From Pseudoselenomonas ruminantium (GTDB taxonomy: Bacteria > Bacillota > Negativicutes > Selenomonadales > Selenomonadaceae), in the NCBI GenBank assembly GCA_015058625.1, contig SVCA01000002.1:1-64000 (forward strand): a stretch of 64,000 nt of DNA. Direction: 5' to 3'. The notes under the pieces are model-generated. The model worked only from the letters and a program-made list of their open reading frames with translations, was not told the origin of the DNA and made no database searches. This document shows positions 1 through 9,047 of the stretch, one piece after another. Within the stretch, counting starts at the first letter, position 1. Each line of letters opens with the position of its first letter. Made by a program: the position numbers and the translations under genes.

Positions 1-28
1 AAATTCTGCACTATATTTTGCCATAAAA

Positions 29-72
29 AGACCCCCATAAGTTAGATTCCTTGGTCTAACTTATGGGGGTCT
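29..72 (-). terminator. Strong hairpin with U-tract on the minus strand
   Basis: An 18-bp perfect stem (29-46 with 55-72) and an 8-base loop. Five A residues precede it on the plus strand, so the U-tract is on the minus-strand transcript. No minus-strand protein gene lies to its right, so it backs up the small-RNA terminator at 109-138 or serves a gene left of the window. Confidence 0.6.
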
Positions 73-107
73 CTACACCTGCGGCTTTTCCTTTTTAGGG
101 TTTTATA

Positions 108-251
108 TAAAAAAATCCTGCCATTGGGGAATGGCAGGCATAAAAGTTGGGGATGCTTCACCCGGTTAGGATGAAAGCTCTATATAAAATCAGTACGCTC
201 GCTGTGAGAATAAAAATATTACCGATTAAGGAAACATCCCTATGTCACAAC
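108..251 (-). ncRNA. Candidate small RNA (6S-like rod), minus strand
   Basis: On the minus strand there is a near-ideal sigma-A promoter: TTGCCT (286-281), a 17-bp spacer and TATAAT (263-258). About 145 nt downstream is an intrinsic terminator with a 9-bp stem (117-138) followed by seven U. No ORF with a ribosome binding site lies between them. The 5' part (240-231) can pair with the 3' part (159-150) with one mismatch, and a further CGGT/ACCG pairing (163-166 with 221-224) extends it around an internal bubble. That rod shape is reminiscent of 6S RNA, but I cannot confirm the family. It is divergent from guaA. Confidence 0.5.
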
Positions 252-471
252 GGTGCTATTATAGCAAGTTCCCAACGTCCAGGCAAGCGAAGAAAATGGG
301 AGGATAAAGGAGAAAAATGGTCATATAGGCAGATATTTAGCTGTATACATGGATAAAACAAATTTTTTGAGCTCTTTGTTGAAAATATGCTGACCGCTTT
401 TAATTCGTGTGTCCTTATGATATAATCGTTAAAAAGCTTTATGGACATATAGAAAACAGGAGGAAGATATT

Positions 472-2025
472 TTGAGCAAGCCGGCAAATGAAATGATTTT
501 GGTGTTGGATTTTGGCGGGCAGTACAATCAGCTGATTGCCCGGCGGGTGCGGGAAAACCATGTGTATTGCGAAGTACATCCGCATACCCTGTCTTTGGAT
601 GCGATTCGGGAAATGGCGCCCAAGGGCATTATCCTCACTGGCGGCCCCAACAGCGTGTATAAGGAAGATTCGGCTACTTGCAGCGAAGAACTCTTTAAGC
701 TGGGCATTCCGGTGCTGGGCATCTGCTATGGTTCCCAGCTGATGGCCCATAAGCTGGGCGGCAAGGTGGATACGGCACCTACCAGCGAATACGGCAAGAC
801 GGAAGTCACCATCAAAGAGCAGGCTTCGAAGCTCTTTGCGGGTGTGGATGCCAAGACCATCTGCTGGATGAGCCATACGGATTACATTGCCAAGGCACCG
901 GCTTCCTTCAAGGTTACGGCAGATACTCCTGTTTGTCCGGTAGCCGCCATGGAAAATGCGGCGGAAAACCTCTATGCCGTGCAGTTCCATCCGGAAGTTA
1001 TGCATACGGTTCAGGGGCAGACCATGCTCAAGAACTTCGTCTACAATGTTTGCGGCTGTGCCGGTGACTGGAAGATGGATTCCTTCGTGGAAAAGACCAT
1101 TGCGGAACTCAAGGCAAAAATCGGCAATGGCAAGGCGCTCTGCGCACTGTCCGGCGGCGTGGATTCGTCGGTCGCGGCTGTTCTCCTGTCCAAGGCCATC
1201 GGCAAGCAGTTGACCTGTGTGTTCGTTGACCATGGCCTCTTGCGCAAGGATGAAGGTGACCAGGTGGAGGCAGTGTTTGGTGAAAACGGCCCCTATGATG
1301 TGAACTTTATCCGCGTAAATGCTAAGGACCGTTTCTATGCTAAGCTCAAAGGCGTAACGGAGCCGGAAGCCAAGCGCAAGATTATCGGCGAGGAATTTAT
1401 CCGTGTGTTCGAGGAAGAAGCCAAGAAGATTGGTGCGGTGGACTTCCTCGTGCAGGGCACGATTTATCCGGACGTTATCGAAAGCGGTCTGGGCAAATCG
1501 GCTGTGATTAAATCCCATCACAATGTGGGCGGCCTGCCGGATTTTGTGGACTTCAAGGAAATCGTGGAGCCTTTGCGCCTGCTCTTTAAGGACGAAGTGA
1601 GGAGTGCCGGCCGTGAGCTGGGCATTCCCGAATATCTCGTGAGCCGTCAGCCGTTCCCGGGTCCGGGCCTTGGTATCCGTATCATCGGCGAGGTCACGGA
1701 AGAAAAGGTCAAAATCGTGCAGGAAGCGGATGCCATCTACCGTGAGGAAGTGGCTAAAGCCGGTGCGGATAAGAATCTGGGTCAGTATTTTGCTGCGCTC
1801 ACTAATATGCGCTCGGTTGGCGTTATGGGGGACGGCCGTACGTATGATTACGCCATTGCCCTGCGGGCGGTTATGACCTCCGACTTTATGACGGCGGAAA
1901 GCGCACAGCTTCCCTGGGAAGTTCTGCAGACGGTTACCACGCGTATCGTCAATGAAGTCAAGGGCGTCAACCGCGTCCTGTACGACTGCACGGGCAAACC
2001 GCCGGCAACCATTGAGTTTGAATAA
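472..2025 (+). CDS. guaA: GMP synthase (glutamine-hydrolysing)
   Basis: Converts XMP to GMP using glutamine and ATP, the last step of de novo GMP synthesis in the cytosol. The 517-residue length is typical. The N-terminal class I amidotransferase domain has the nucleophile Cys85 in GICYGSQ and the His/Glu motif FHPE. The ATP-pyrophosphatase domain carries the PP-loop SGGVDSS (about 227-233), and the C-terminal dimerisation domain ends in [11 protein letters not shown]. The start is TTG at 472, about 8 bases after AGGAGGA. A TATAAT at 421-426 is a likely -10. It is monocistronic, closed by the terminator at 2089-2126. I looked for a purine riboswitch in the leader and saw none. Confidence 0.97.
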   Translation: MSKPANEMILVLDFGGQYNQLIARRVRENHVYCEVHPHTLSLDAIREMAPKGIILTGGPNSVYKEDSATCSEELFKLGIPVLGICYGSQLMAHKLGGKVDTAPTSEYGKTEVTIKEQASKLFAGVDAKTICWMSHTDYIAKAPASFKVTADTPVCPVAAMENAAENLYAVQFHPEVMHTVQGQTMLKNFVYNVCGCAGDWKMDSFVEKTIAELKAKIGNGKALCALSGGVDSSVAAVLLSKAIGKQLTCVFVDHGLLRKDEGDQVEAVFGENGPYDVNFIRVNAKDRFYAKLKGVTEPEAKRKIIGEEFIRVFEEEAKKIGAVDFLVQGTIYPDVIESGLGKSAVIKSHHNVGGLPDFVDFKEIVEPLRLLFKDEVRSAGRELGIPEYLVSRQPFPGPGLGIRIIGEVTEEKVKIVQEADAIYREEVAKAGADKNLGQYFAALTNMRSVGVMGDGRTYDYAIALRAVMTSDFMTAESAQLPWEVLQTVTTRIVNEVKGVNRVLYDCTGKPPATIEFE

Positions 2026-2088
2026 GAATTTTTCTTCGTGCACAACAAATTAAATTTTCATTAAAAATTGTGATTAGCTATTAATTAA

Positions 2089-2126
2089 TCCTGCATTTAT
2101 ACGATAGTATAGATGCAGGATTTTTT
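2089..2126 (+). terminator. Intrinsic terminator after guaA
   Basis: Inverted repeat AATCCTGCAT / ATGCAGGATT around an AT-rich loop, followed by six T. Confidence 0.85.
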
Positions 2127-2153
2127 CTGACGTTTGTGGAAAGGAGGATACGC

Positions 2154-2480
2154 ATGAGTATTAATACGATTGCGTCAACCAGCAGCCTCAATTACTGGCA
2201 GCAGGAAGCCAAGGCCAGAACGGATTACAATCTGCATTCGGCGGCGGGAACTTTCGGTCAGATTCTGGCCAAGCTGACAGCGAGCGAGGCGGCAGCGGAT
2301 TCCGAAGTGGAAAATGGTGTCGGGGCAGTGACTCTGACCAAACTGCTGGCGGATGGTTCGCTGGTCATTCTGAAGGTGGAAGGAAATCGCGTGATTTCCG
2401 AAGCCAAACTGGATGGCACGAGCGTACTGGAGCAGCAGCATCTGCTGGGGAATACGGTTTCAGCCAGTACGACGGCTTGA
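2154..2480 (+). CDS. Hypothetical protein, 108 residues
   Basis: I do not recognise the family. The start ATG at 2154 follows AAAGGAGG by 6 bases, so it is well supported and preferred to upstream in-frame starts. The protein is soluble-looking with no signal peptide or membrane segment. It is rich in Ala, Ser and Thr, starts MSINTIASTSSLNYW and has a central segment of alternating hydrophobic residues (AVTLTKLLADGSLVILKVEG) that looks like a beta-hairpin. It is monocistronic between two terminators. Confidence 0.75.
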   Translation: MSINTIASTSSLNYWQQEAKARTDYNLHSAAGTFGQILAKLTASEAAADSEVENGVGAVTLTKLLADGSLVILKVEGNRVISEAKLDGTSVLEQQHLLGNTVSASTTA

Positions 2481-2565
2481 TGCCAAAGGCTGATGAAGGG
2501 ATTAAGATGCTAGACTCGCTGTGAGGAGATGGCGGGAAAGGGAATTATGGATAAGGGAATATCAT

Positions 2566-2607
2566 AAAGGTTCTGACGGGTCATTGACTGGTCAGAACCT
2601 TTTTTTG
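2566..2607 (+). terminator. Intrinsic terminator
   Basis: A 12-bp stem AAAGGTTCTGAC / GTCAGAACCTTT with a run of T. It ends the small gene upstream. A second GC-rich hairpin without a T-tract (GGCCACGGAGT / ACTCCGTGGCC) lies just beyond at 2628-2656. Confidence 0.85.
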
Positions 2608-4242
<1,635 letters not shown>

Positions 4243-4350
4243 GACAATCCTTACTTAAATAAAATCACCGCATATCCGCAGTGTTTTCAGCTATTTCTAA
4301 TCAATTTGTGGTAGAATAAAGCAAATGCTTATGGATATGAGGTGATTTTT

Positions 4351-6162
4351 TTGTGGAAGAATAGCAAATGGCATAAAAAATTGACGGCTCTTATCGTGAT
4401 GGGAGCTTTGGGTATAAGTGTGGCGGCGCCGCTGCCGAAAGCGGAGGCGGTGGATGCATGGGGGGCGGCCGCGCAGGCCTTGGGCGTTTATGCGGCCTAT
4501 AAGTCCAGTCTGGCTGGCATTCTGGCGCTGGGCAATGATGTCAATGCTCAGGTGCAGAGTCGGATTCAGGATGTGCAGAAGAACGGCCTTGATGGCAATG
4601 ACAATGATGTGCAGGTGGTGAATTCCGTCATGGCACAGCTGCTGGCGAATGGGAATTATGTGCTCAAGGTCAATTCCCTGCCCTTTGTCTGGGCTGTGAA
4701 CGACAGCAAGGATTTCAATGCCGCCTGCTATCCTACCAACTACATCAGCATCAACCGGGCCTTGGTGCGGGGGCTTAATATGGAACCGGATGAGCTGGCG
4801 TCGGTATTCGCCCATGAAATGACGCATGGTCTCGAACAGCACAGTGCCAAGAATTATGCCCAGGCGGTGGCGCAGTACATGGGCATGAGCATGATTAATA
4901 TGGATACCAACTCCATGGACTGGAACAAGCTCAACGGTTTGGTGAACTATTCCATTGCCAAGAATATCACGTTGCCCACAGAGTACGAGGCCGACGAGGG
5001 CGGCTTTTACCTGATGGCTGGTGCCGGTTTCAATCCCGGCGGCGGAGCTGCGGCCATGGCCCGCATGGCCTACTACCTGACCTATGAAACGCAGAATTTC
5101 CTGGAATATCAGGACCCGGACACCAAGCGGCAGGAACGGGAAAGCTACAGCGACCATCCCGAGACGAAACTGCGGGAAGACAAGCTGGCGCAGATGATGT
5201 CCGATTATGGCTGCGCACATGTGACGGTAAAGGACAGGAAGGACATCTATGTGGATGGGGAAAAGCTGCTTTCGGCAGAGTCCACTTCCGAGGATTACGA
5301 CAATACAGCGGAAACGGCTTATCTCGTGGCCGGTGCGCTGGCCAAGGCCTTCCATGATTACGACAGCATCACGGGCTGGAATTTCCGTCAGGATGGGCAG
5401 GGAAATCTGACCTGTCTTTCGAGTGACAGGGTGAATGCGCTGCTGCAGAAGTTTCTAGTAAAGGCGCAGGCCGGAGCAAAACTCCAGTCCCTGGTGGAAA
5501 AAGCCTATGCCGGGGAAGCGGCCAGCGGTGCCCGCAACAAGATGCTGGCTGAAGAAATCAAGCGGAGCCAGAAGCTGGCCGAACGGCGGGAAGAAGTATT
5601 GAATGCCGACGGCAAGGCGGTCAAGAAGCTGCGGGAGAATGCGGACGCCTACAGTGATTACGGTCAGGGCGACAAGGCGCTTACCCAGATGCAGCGGGTC
5701 TTTGCCAGCCGCAATATGGACAATCTGGCGGAAAGTCAGGCCATCAACGCCCGGGCCAAGGCGGTAAGCGGTGACTTTGCCGGAGCGCTCAGCGAAGCGG
5801 ATAAGGCGGTAGCTGCGGACAATAAGAACATCTACACCTATTTGAACCGGGCCGACATCTATCATATGCTGGGCGAGCTGGACAAGGCGCTGGCAGATAT
5901 CGCTCAAGCGAAGGAAATTGACAAAAAGAACGCAGTTTCCTATTATTTGGCGGCGGTCATTGAAGATGAACAGGGCAACACGGAGCAGGCCAAGGCTGAT
6001 TTTGCCGAGCTTTACCGTCTGCAGCCCAAGGCCGTGAGCCGTATTCCGGACGAATACCTGCAGGCCATTTCGCAGAAGGAATACGAGAAGCGCCAGAAGG
6101 ATAAGGCGGAAGCGCGAAAAAAATATGCCGAAGAATGGAAAAAGGCACATAAGGACAAATAA
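4351..6162 (+). CDS. Secreted M48-family metalloprotease with C-terminal TPRs (BepA-like)
   Basis: Probably a periplasmic zinc protease for envelope quality control, as in the M48-TPR (BepA/YfgC) group of outer-membrane bacteria. A signal peptide (basic WKNSKWHKK, then hydrophobic LTALIVMGALGISVAA, cleavage near AEA/VDA) is followed by the zinc motif HEMTH (155-159) with the third ligand in EYEAD (about 213). After a variable middle, residues about 440-580 look like TPR repeats. The lysine/glutamate-rich end KAEARKKYAEEWKKAHKDK is probably disordered. TTG at 4351 is preferred to GTG at 4342, which overlaps the GAGGTG ribosome site. 603 residues is longer than E. coli BepA because of the middle segment. 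The outer-membrane role is inferred. Confidence 0.85.
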   Translation: MWKNSKWHKKLTALIVMGALGISVAAPLPKAEAVDAWGAAAQALGVYAAYKSSLAGILALGNDVNAQVQSRIQDVQKNGLDGNDNDVQVVNSVMAQLLANGNYVLKVNSLPFVWAVNDSKDFNAACYPTNYISINRALVRGLNMEPDELASVFAHEMTHGLEQHSAKNYAQAVAQYMGMSMINMDTNSMDWNKLNGLVNYSIAKNITLPTEYEADEGGFYLMAGAGFNPGGGAAAMARMAYYLTYETQNFLEYQDPDTKRQERESYSDHPETKLREDKLAQMMSDYGCAHVTVKDRKDIYVDGEKLLSAESTSEDYDNTAETAYLVAGALAKAFHDYDSITGWNFRQDGQGNLTCLSSDRVNALLQKFLVKAQAGAKLQSLVEKAYAGEAASGARNKMLAEEIKRSQKLAERREEVLNADGKAVKKLRENADAYSDYGQGDKALTQMQRVFASRNMDNLAESQAINARAKAVSGDFAGALSEADKAVAADNKNIYTYLNRADIYHMLGELDKALADIAQAKEIDKKNAVSYYLAAVIEDEQGNTEQAKADFAELYRLQPKAVSRIPDEYLQAISQKEYEKRQKDKAEARKKYAEEWKKAHKDK

Positions 6163-6174
6163 AGCATAAAAGAA

Positions 6175-6210
6175 GGGGCTGTGAAATAACACATCCCCAA
6201 TAACAAAGGC
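6175..6210 (+). repeat. Short repeat, copy A (partly diverged)
   Basis: GGGGCTGTGAAATAACACA, identical over its first 19 bases to copy C (7887-7921). It then diverges and runs directly into the truncated DnaE-like frame, so it marks a junction. Confidence 0.6.
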
Positions 6211-6609
6211 ATCACGGAATCGCTTATTAAGGCCGGTGCATTGGATTATCTGGGGAAAGACCGGGGCTGGATGCTTGCCAATCTGCAATCTACCAAGGAA
6301 ATTCTGGTACGCAAGGCTCATTGCGAGGAACGTATCGAATATTACCAAGGGCAGTATGATATGTCCACGGATGACAAGGGGCGCAACAAGGCAAAACGGA
6401 TGCTTGACCAATGGAGGGCAAAGTTATCTGATGTGGATTTCAAGGAATCTGCGGCAAAGAAATACGATGCCATTGCCGGCGAGATTTCTGTGCTGTCCTT
6501 CTCGTTTACGTCGCTGCCCAAGGTGCTCACGGGTGTTGCCAAGAGTGTCTATGAGTTCAAGGACAAGAAGGGCATCAAGCTTCAGTTCCCAGGCTACCGC
6601 AGAGCATAG
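6190..6609 (+). pseudogene. 5'-truncated fragment, possibly of a DnaE-type polymerase III alpha subunit
   Basis: An open frame of about 139 codons starts right after an in-frame TAA at 6187-6189, with no ATG and no ribosome site. A TTG at 6241 is the only nearby start. The beginning (NKGITESLIKAGALDYLGK, then RGWMLANL) resembles the DnaE stretch normally reading LIKAGAFDSLG-R-LLA. A later YDAIAGEISVLSFSFTSLP could match the E-E-LGFYLS-HP region. The remainder I do not recognise. Most likely a relic of a phage- or plasmid-type polymerase gene. The family call is tentative; the truncation is clear. Confidence 0.4.
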
Positions 6610-6698
6610 GATGGGAAAATATTTTTTATAATAAACACTTTTGCGGTTTCAGGGATATAAAGAGCAGAAGAGATAATAATTAGAGAGGAGAATTGACA

Positions 6699-6911
6699 AT
6701 GAAAGATTTGCTTCGCAATGCATTAAAGGGAAGCGACTTAGATAAGGTAACAGGCGGCAGCAAGCCAAAAGAAAAAGAACCTGATCTGGAAAAAGTTCCC
6801 GTCCCTGTTCCGCCAAATATTATTAACCCAATTCCTATACTGGAAAGAGATAAGACAGATATATCTTTCCCGTCAGGTTCGAAAACCAAGAAAGATGACA
6901 AGAAAAAATAA
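6699..6911 (+). CDS. Putative double-glycine-leader peptide, orphan
   Basis: Seventy residues. ATG at 6699 follows GAGAGGAG at a good distance; the TTG two codons earlier is less likely. The first 20 residues read MKDLLRNALKGSDLDKVTGG: an amphipathic stretch, an acidic LD pair and a Gly-Gly, as in leaders cleaved by C39-peptidase ABC exporters (class II bacteriocins and related secreted peptides). The 50-residue remainder is rich in Lys, Pro and Asp (KPKEKEPDLEKVPVPVPP and an SKTKKDDKKK tail), contains no Cys and is not membrane-active looking. No exporter, immunity or modification gene is nearby. The leader call is from the motif; secretion and function are inferred. Confidence 0.55.
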   Translation: MKDLLRNALKGSDLDKVTGGSKPKEKEPDLEKVPVPVPPNIINPIPILERDKTDISFPSGSKTKKDDKKK

Positions 6912-6917
6912 AAAGTA

Positions 6918-6952
6918 GGGGCTATGAAATAACACAGTCAAAAATAAAGGCG
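6918..6952 (+). repeat. Short repeat, copy B
   Basis: Matches copy C (7887-7921) at 34 of 35 positions. It lies immediately after the peptide gene and leads into the terminator stem. Confidence 0.8.
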
Positions 6953-6991
6953 GTTCGTAGACTAAAAACAAGTCAACGAACCGCCTTTTTT
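6946..6991 (+). terminator. Intrinsic terminator after the peptide gene
   Basis: A 13-bp stem AAAGGCGGTTCGT / ACGAACCGCCTTT followed by T residues. Its left arm begins inside repeat copy B. Confidence 0.85.
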
Positions 6992-7043
6992 GGTAAAATT
7001 TTCTTACCATGAAAAATTCAACCACTAACTAAAAAGTTGTAAG

Positions 7044-7274
7044 TCAAGCAGGAATTTGAGTTTTTGTGTAGAAGTAATAACTAGCGTAATTTTCCTGCCC
7101 GTTCTTCTGGGGTGCTTTGAGGTACTCCTTGGGAGCGGGCATTTCTATGCCTTTGAGATTGGCCGTTGGCAGCACCGTTACCTTGTCTGTCTTACCCTCG
7201 CTGATTTTATCGGCAAGGGCTTTCTTCTTGCGCCCGGCACCTGCTCTGGCACCGCCCCGCCCCTTTTTATTCAC
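7044..7274 (-). pseudogene. N-terminal fragment of a phage P27-type terminase small subunit
   Basis: The reading frame encodes GGARAGAGRKKKALADKIS followed by KVTVLPTANLKGIEMPAPKEYL. This is the basic N-terminus and first segment I recall for P27-family small terminase subunits in Firmicutes phages. It then changes to an unrelated tail and stops at 76 residues, about half the usual length, with no large terminase subunit nearby. I read it as a prophage relic. The family call rests on motif memory. Confidence 0.55.
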
Positions 7275-7333
7275 TTTTTGCTTTACAATGTAAACCTAAT
7301 CGATTATAATTTATCTAAAAGGTGGTGTTAATC

Positions 7334-7606
7334 ATGGCAACTGTACCAACACAAATAAGAATCGACCGTGACATCAAAGAACAAGCCGGTGCACTCTTCT
7401 CAGGGCTTGGACTCGATATTTCCGGTGCCGTGAATATGTTTCTGCATCAGTGTGTCCTTCGTGGCGGAATTCCATTCAGCATAGAAATGCCTCACTACAA
7501 TCAGCGAACGCTCTCTGCCATGGAAGAAGCACGCCGTATTTCTCGTGACCCTAACATTCCAAGCTATGACAGCATGGAAGACTTGAAGAAGGCTCTTGAA
7601 GAATGA
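7334..7606 (+). CDS. dinJ: Antitoxin, RelB/DinJ family
   Basis: Ninety-residue antitoxin of a type II module. The N-terminus TVPTQIRIDRDIKEQAGALFSGLGLDISGAVNMFL is the ribbon-helix-helix DNA-binding domain of the RelB/DinJ family. The C-terminal part (SYDSMEDLKKALEE) is the flexible toxin-binding tail. ATG at 7334 is preferred to the upstream GTG because AAAGGTGG lies about 9 bases before it. It overlaps the toxin start by 4 bases (ATGA), so the two are translationally coupled. Such antitoxins usually repress their own operon. Confidence 0.88.
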   Translation: MATVPTQIRIDRDIKEQAGALFSGLGLDISGAVNMFLHQCVLRGGIPFSIEMPHYNQRTLSAMEEARRISRDPNIPSYDSMEDLKKALEE

Positions 7607-7884
7607 CCTACAAAGTAAAATTTACCTCGGCCTATAAAAAAGATTACAAACGAGCCAAGAAACGTGGCTTGGATATCAACCTTTTGGATGATGTCGTAGA
7701 GGAACTACGTCAAGGGCACCAACTCGACCCCAGATACCATGACCACGAACTTCGTGGCAATTGGGCGGGATTTCGAGAGTGCCACATCCAGCCTGACTGG
7801 CTTTTGGTCTACCTCATCGAGGACGATATCCTAACTCTAACTCTTACCAATACAGGCACACATGCAGACATATTCGACAAGTAA
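7603..7884 (+). CDS. yafQ: mRNA-interferase toxin, YafQ family
   Basis: Ninety-three residues of the RelE/YafQ fold, a ribosome-dependent endoribonuclease in the characterised relatives. Visible family features are TSAYKKDYKRAKKRG at the N-terminus, DHELRGNWAGFRECHIQPDWLLVYLI in the core with the conserved His-Asp-Trp region, and LTLTNTGTHADIF at the end with a near-terminal His. It is intact and directly follows the antitoxin. Toxicity is inferred from family. Confidence 0.88.
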   Translation: MTYKVKFTSAYKKDYKRAKKRGLDINLLDDVVEELRQGHQLDPRYHDHELRGNWAGFRECHIQPDWLLVYLIEDDILTLTLTNTGTHADIFDK

Positions 7885-7886
7885 CT

Positions 7887-7921
7887 GGGGCTGTGAAATA
7901 ACACAGTCAAAAATAAAGGCG
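7887..7921 (+). repeat. Short repeat, copy C
   Basis: It begins 3 bases after the toxin stop. It contains the small hairpin CTGTG-AAATAA-CACAG, followed by TCAAAAATAAAGGCG which starts the next terminator stem. Confidence 0.8.
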
Positions 7922-7966
7922 CTGTGGATAAAATGCTTTCGCATTTCATCACAGCGCCTTCTTTTA
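7915..7966. terminator. Bidirectional terminator between yafQ and the lacI-type gene
   Basis: Stem AAGGCGCTGTG / CACAGCGCCTT around a loop, with T-rich sequence on both sides. The two genes converge on it. Confidence 0.8.
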
Positions 7967-7970
7967 TCGT

Positions 7971-8987
7971 TTAGAGGTTTTCGAAGAGTTTGATTTCGTT
8001 TTTGAAGATGTATTCTTCTTTTTCCGGCAGGCGGCCATGAACGAGGTATTCAAAAGCCTTGTTGACGGCACTGAAGCCTTGCCGGTAGGGGTGCTGGTAG
8101 ATGGTGGCCTTGATGATGCCAAACTGCATCATTTCCACGGTGGTGGGCACGGTGTCAAACGCGATAATCAAGGGGCGTTTGTCTTCGGGCAGCTGCATGA
8201 CGGCGCGGCAGGTGCCGTAGACGCCGGCGGCCAAAACGCTGATGGCATTGATTTCCGGATGAGCGGTTAAGAGCTCCTTGGTTTTTTCGTAAGCATAGAT
8301 GTCATCATCATTGTTTTCCAGCACGGCTGCCAGCTGAAAATCCGGCAGCCGCTGCATGCGCGTCTTGAAGCCTTCCAGACGCAGGCGGTGGCCACGGAGT
8401 TTCAGACTGCCGAGGATGATGGCAAGGTTTGCTGTTTTGCCTAGCAGCGCTTCCATCAGGGCACAGGATGTTATGCCGCCGTTGTAGTAGTCAGTACCCA
8501 CATAGCAGTGGCGTTTCGTGCCTTCAATGTCGTTGTTGACGGTTACCACGAAGACTCCCTTGTCAATCATGCGGTTGATTTGGGTGATAATGGCGGGGTC
8601 ATCAATGGGATTGATGATGAGTGCCTGTACATGGTCTTCAATTTCTTGCAGGATTGCTAACTGTTTGGCCGGGTCATACCCCTTCATGGTATGGTATTTT
8701 ATCTGGACACCATAAATCTGATATTGAGCAGCAGCCTCTTCCATGCCTTTTAGCACGTCATCAAAGAAGGGGTTGTTCTCTGAGGGGATTACGATGCGGA
8801 TGACCGGTCTTTTTTTGCGGGCTGACAGTGCTTTACCGGCAGGGTTTGGTTCATAACCTAGTTCCTGCGCGGTTTTGCGGATTTTGTCGGCAGTTTCTGC
8901 GTTTACGCGGCCACGGCCGTTCAGCGCGCGGTCTACCGTACCGCGGGAAACGCCGCATAGCTCTGCAATCCTTTTCATGGTAACCAT
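7971..8987 (-). CDS. LacI-family transcriptional regulator of the xylan-sugar regulon
   Basis: 338 residues. The N-terminal helix-turn-helix (MKRIAELCGVSRGTVDRALNGRGRVN, with hinge helix region NPAGKALSARKK) is typical LacI. It is followed by a periplasmic-binding-protein-like sensor domain beginning IRIVIPSENNPFFDDVLKGM. GTVDRALNG instead of the commoner STVSRALN suggests a distinct operator. It is the last gene of the minus-strand xyl operon. The two palindromes at 14321 and 14531 are its likely operators. The effector is unknown; a xylose or xylobiose-like ligand is an inference. The start may be 8987 or the Met four codons on (8978). Confidence 0.9.
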   Translation of the reverse strand: MVTMKRIAELCGVSRGTVDRALNGRGRVNAETADKIRKTAQELGYEPNPAGKALSARKKRPVIRIVIPSENNPFFDDVLKGMEEAAAQYQIYGVQIKYHTMKGYDPAKQLAILQEIEDHVQALIINPIDDPAIITQINRMIDKGVFVVTVNNDIEGTKRHCYVGTDYYNGGITSCALMEALLGKTANLAIILGSLKLRGHRLRLEGFKTRMQRLPDFQLAAVLENNDDDIYAYEKTKELLTAHPEINAISVLAAGVYGTCRAVMQLPEDKRPLIIAFDTVPTTVEMMQFGIIKATIYQHPYRQGFSAVNKAFEYLVHGRLPEKEEYIFKNEIKLFENL

Positions 8988-9047
8988 GCCTTTACCTTTA
9001 CCTCCAGTTCGCTTTTTTTATTTATTATTTTAACAAGTAACGTGGAT

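Noticed and set aside
360..471. Purine riboswitch before guaA
   Set aside because: None of the conserved loop sequences are present, and the leader after the TATAAT is only about 45 bases.
439..2043. 534-codon open frame antisense to guaA
   Set aside because: A shadow of guaA codon bias; no ribosome site, low-complexity His/Arg/Phe composition. The same applies to the long antisense frames at 16277-17794, 26204-28747 and 44410-46338.
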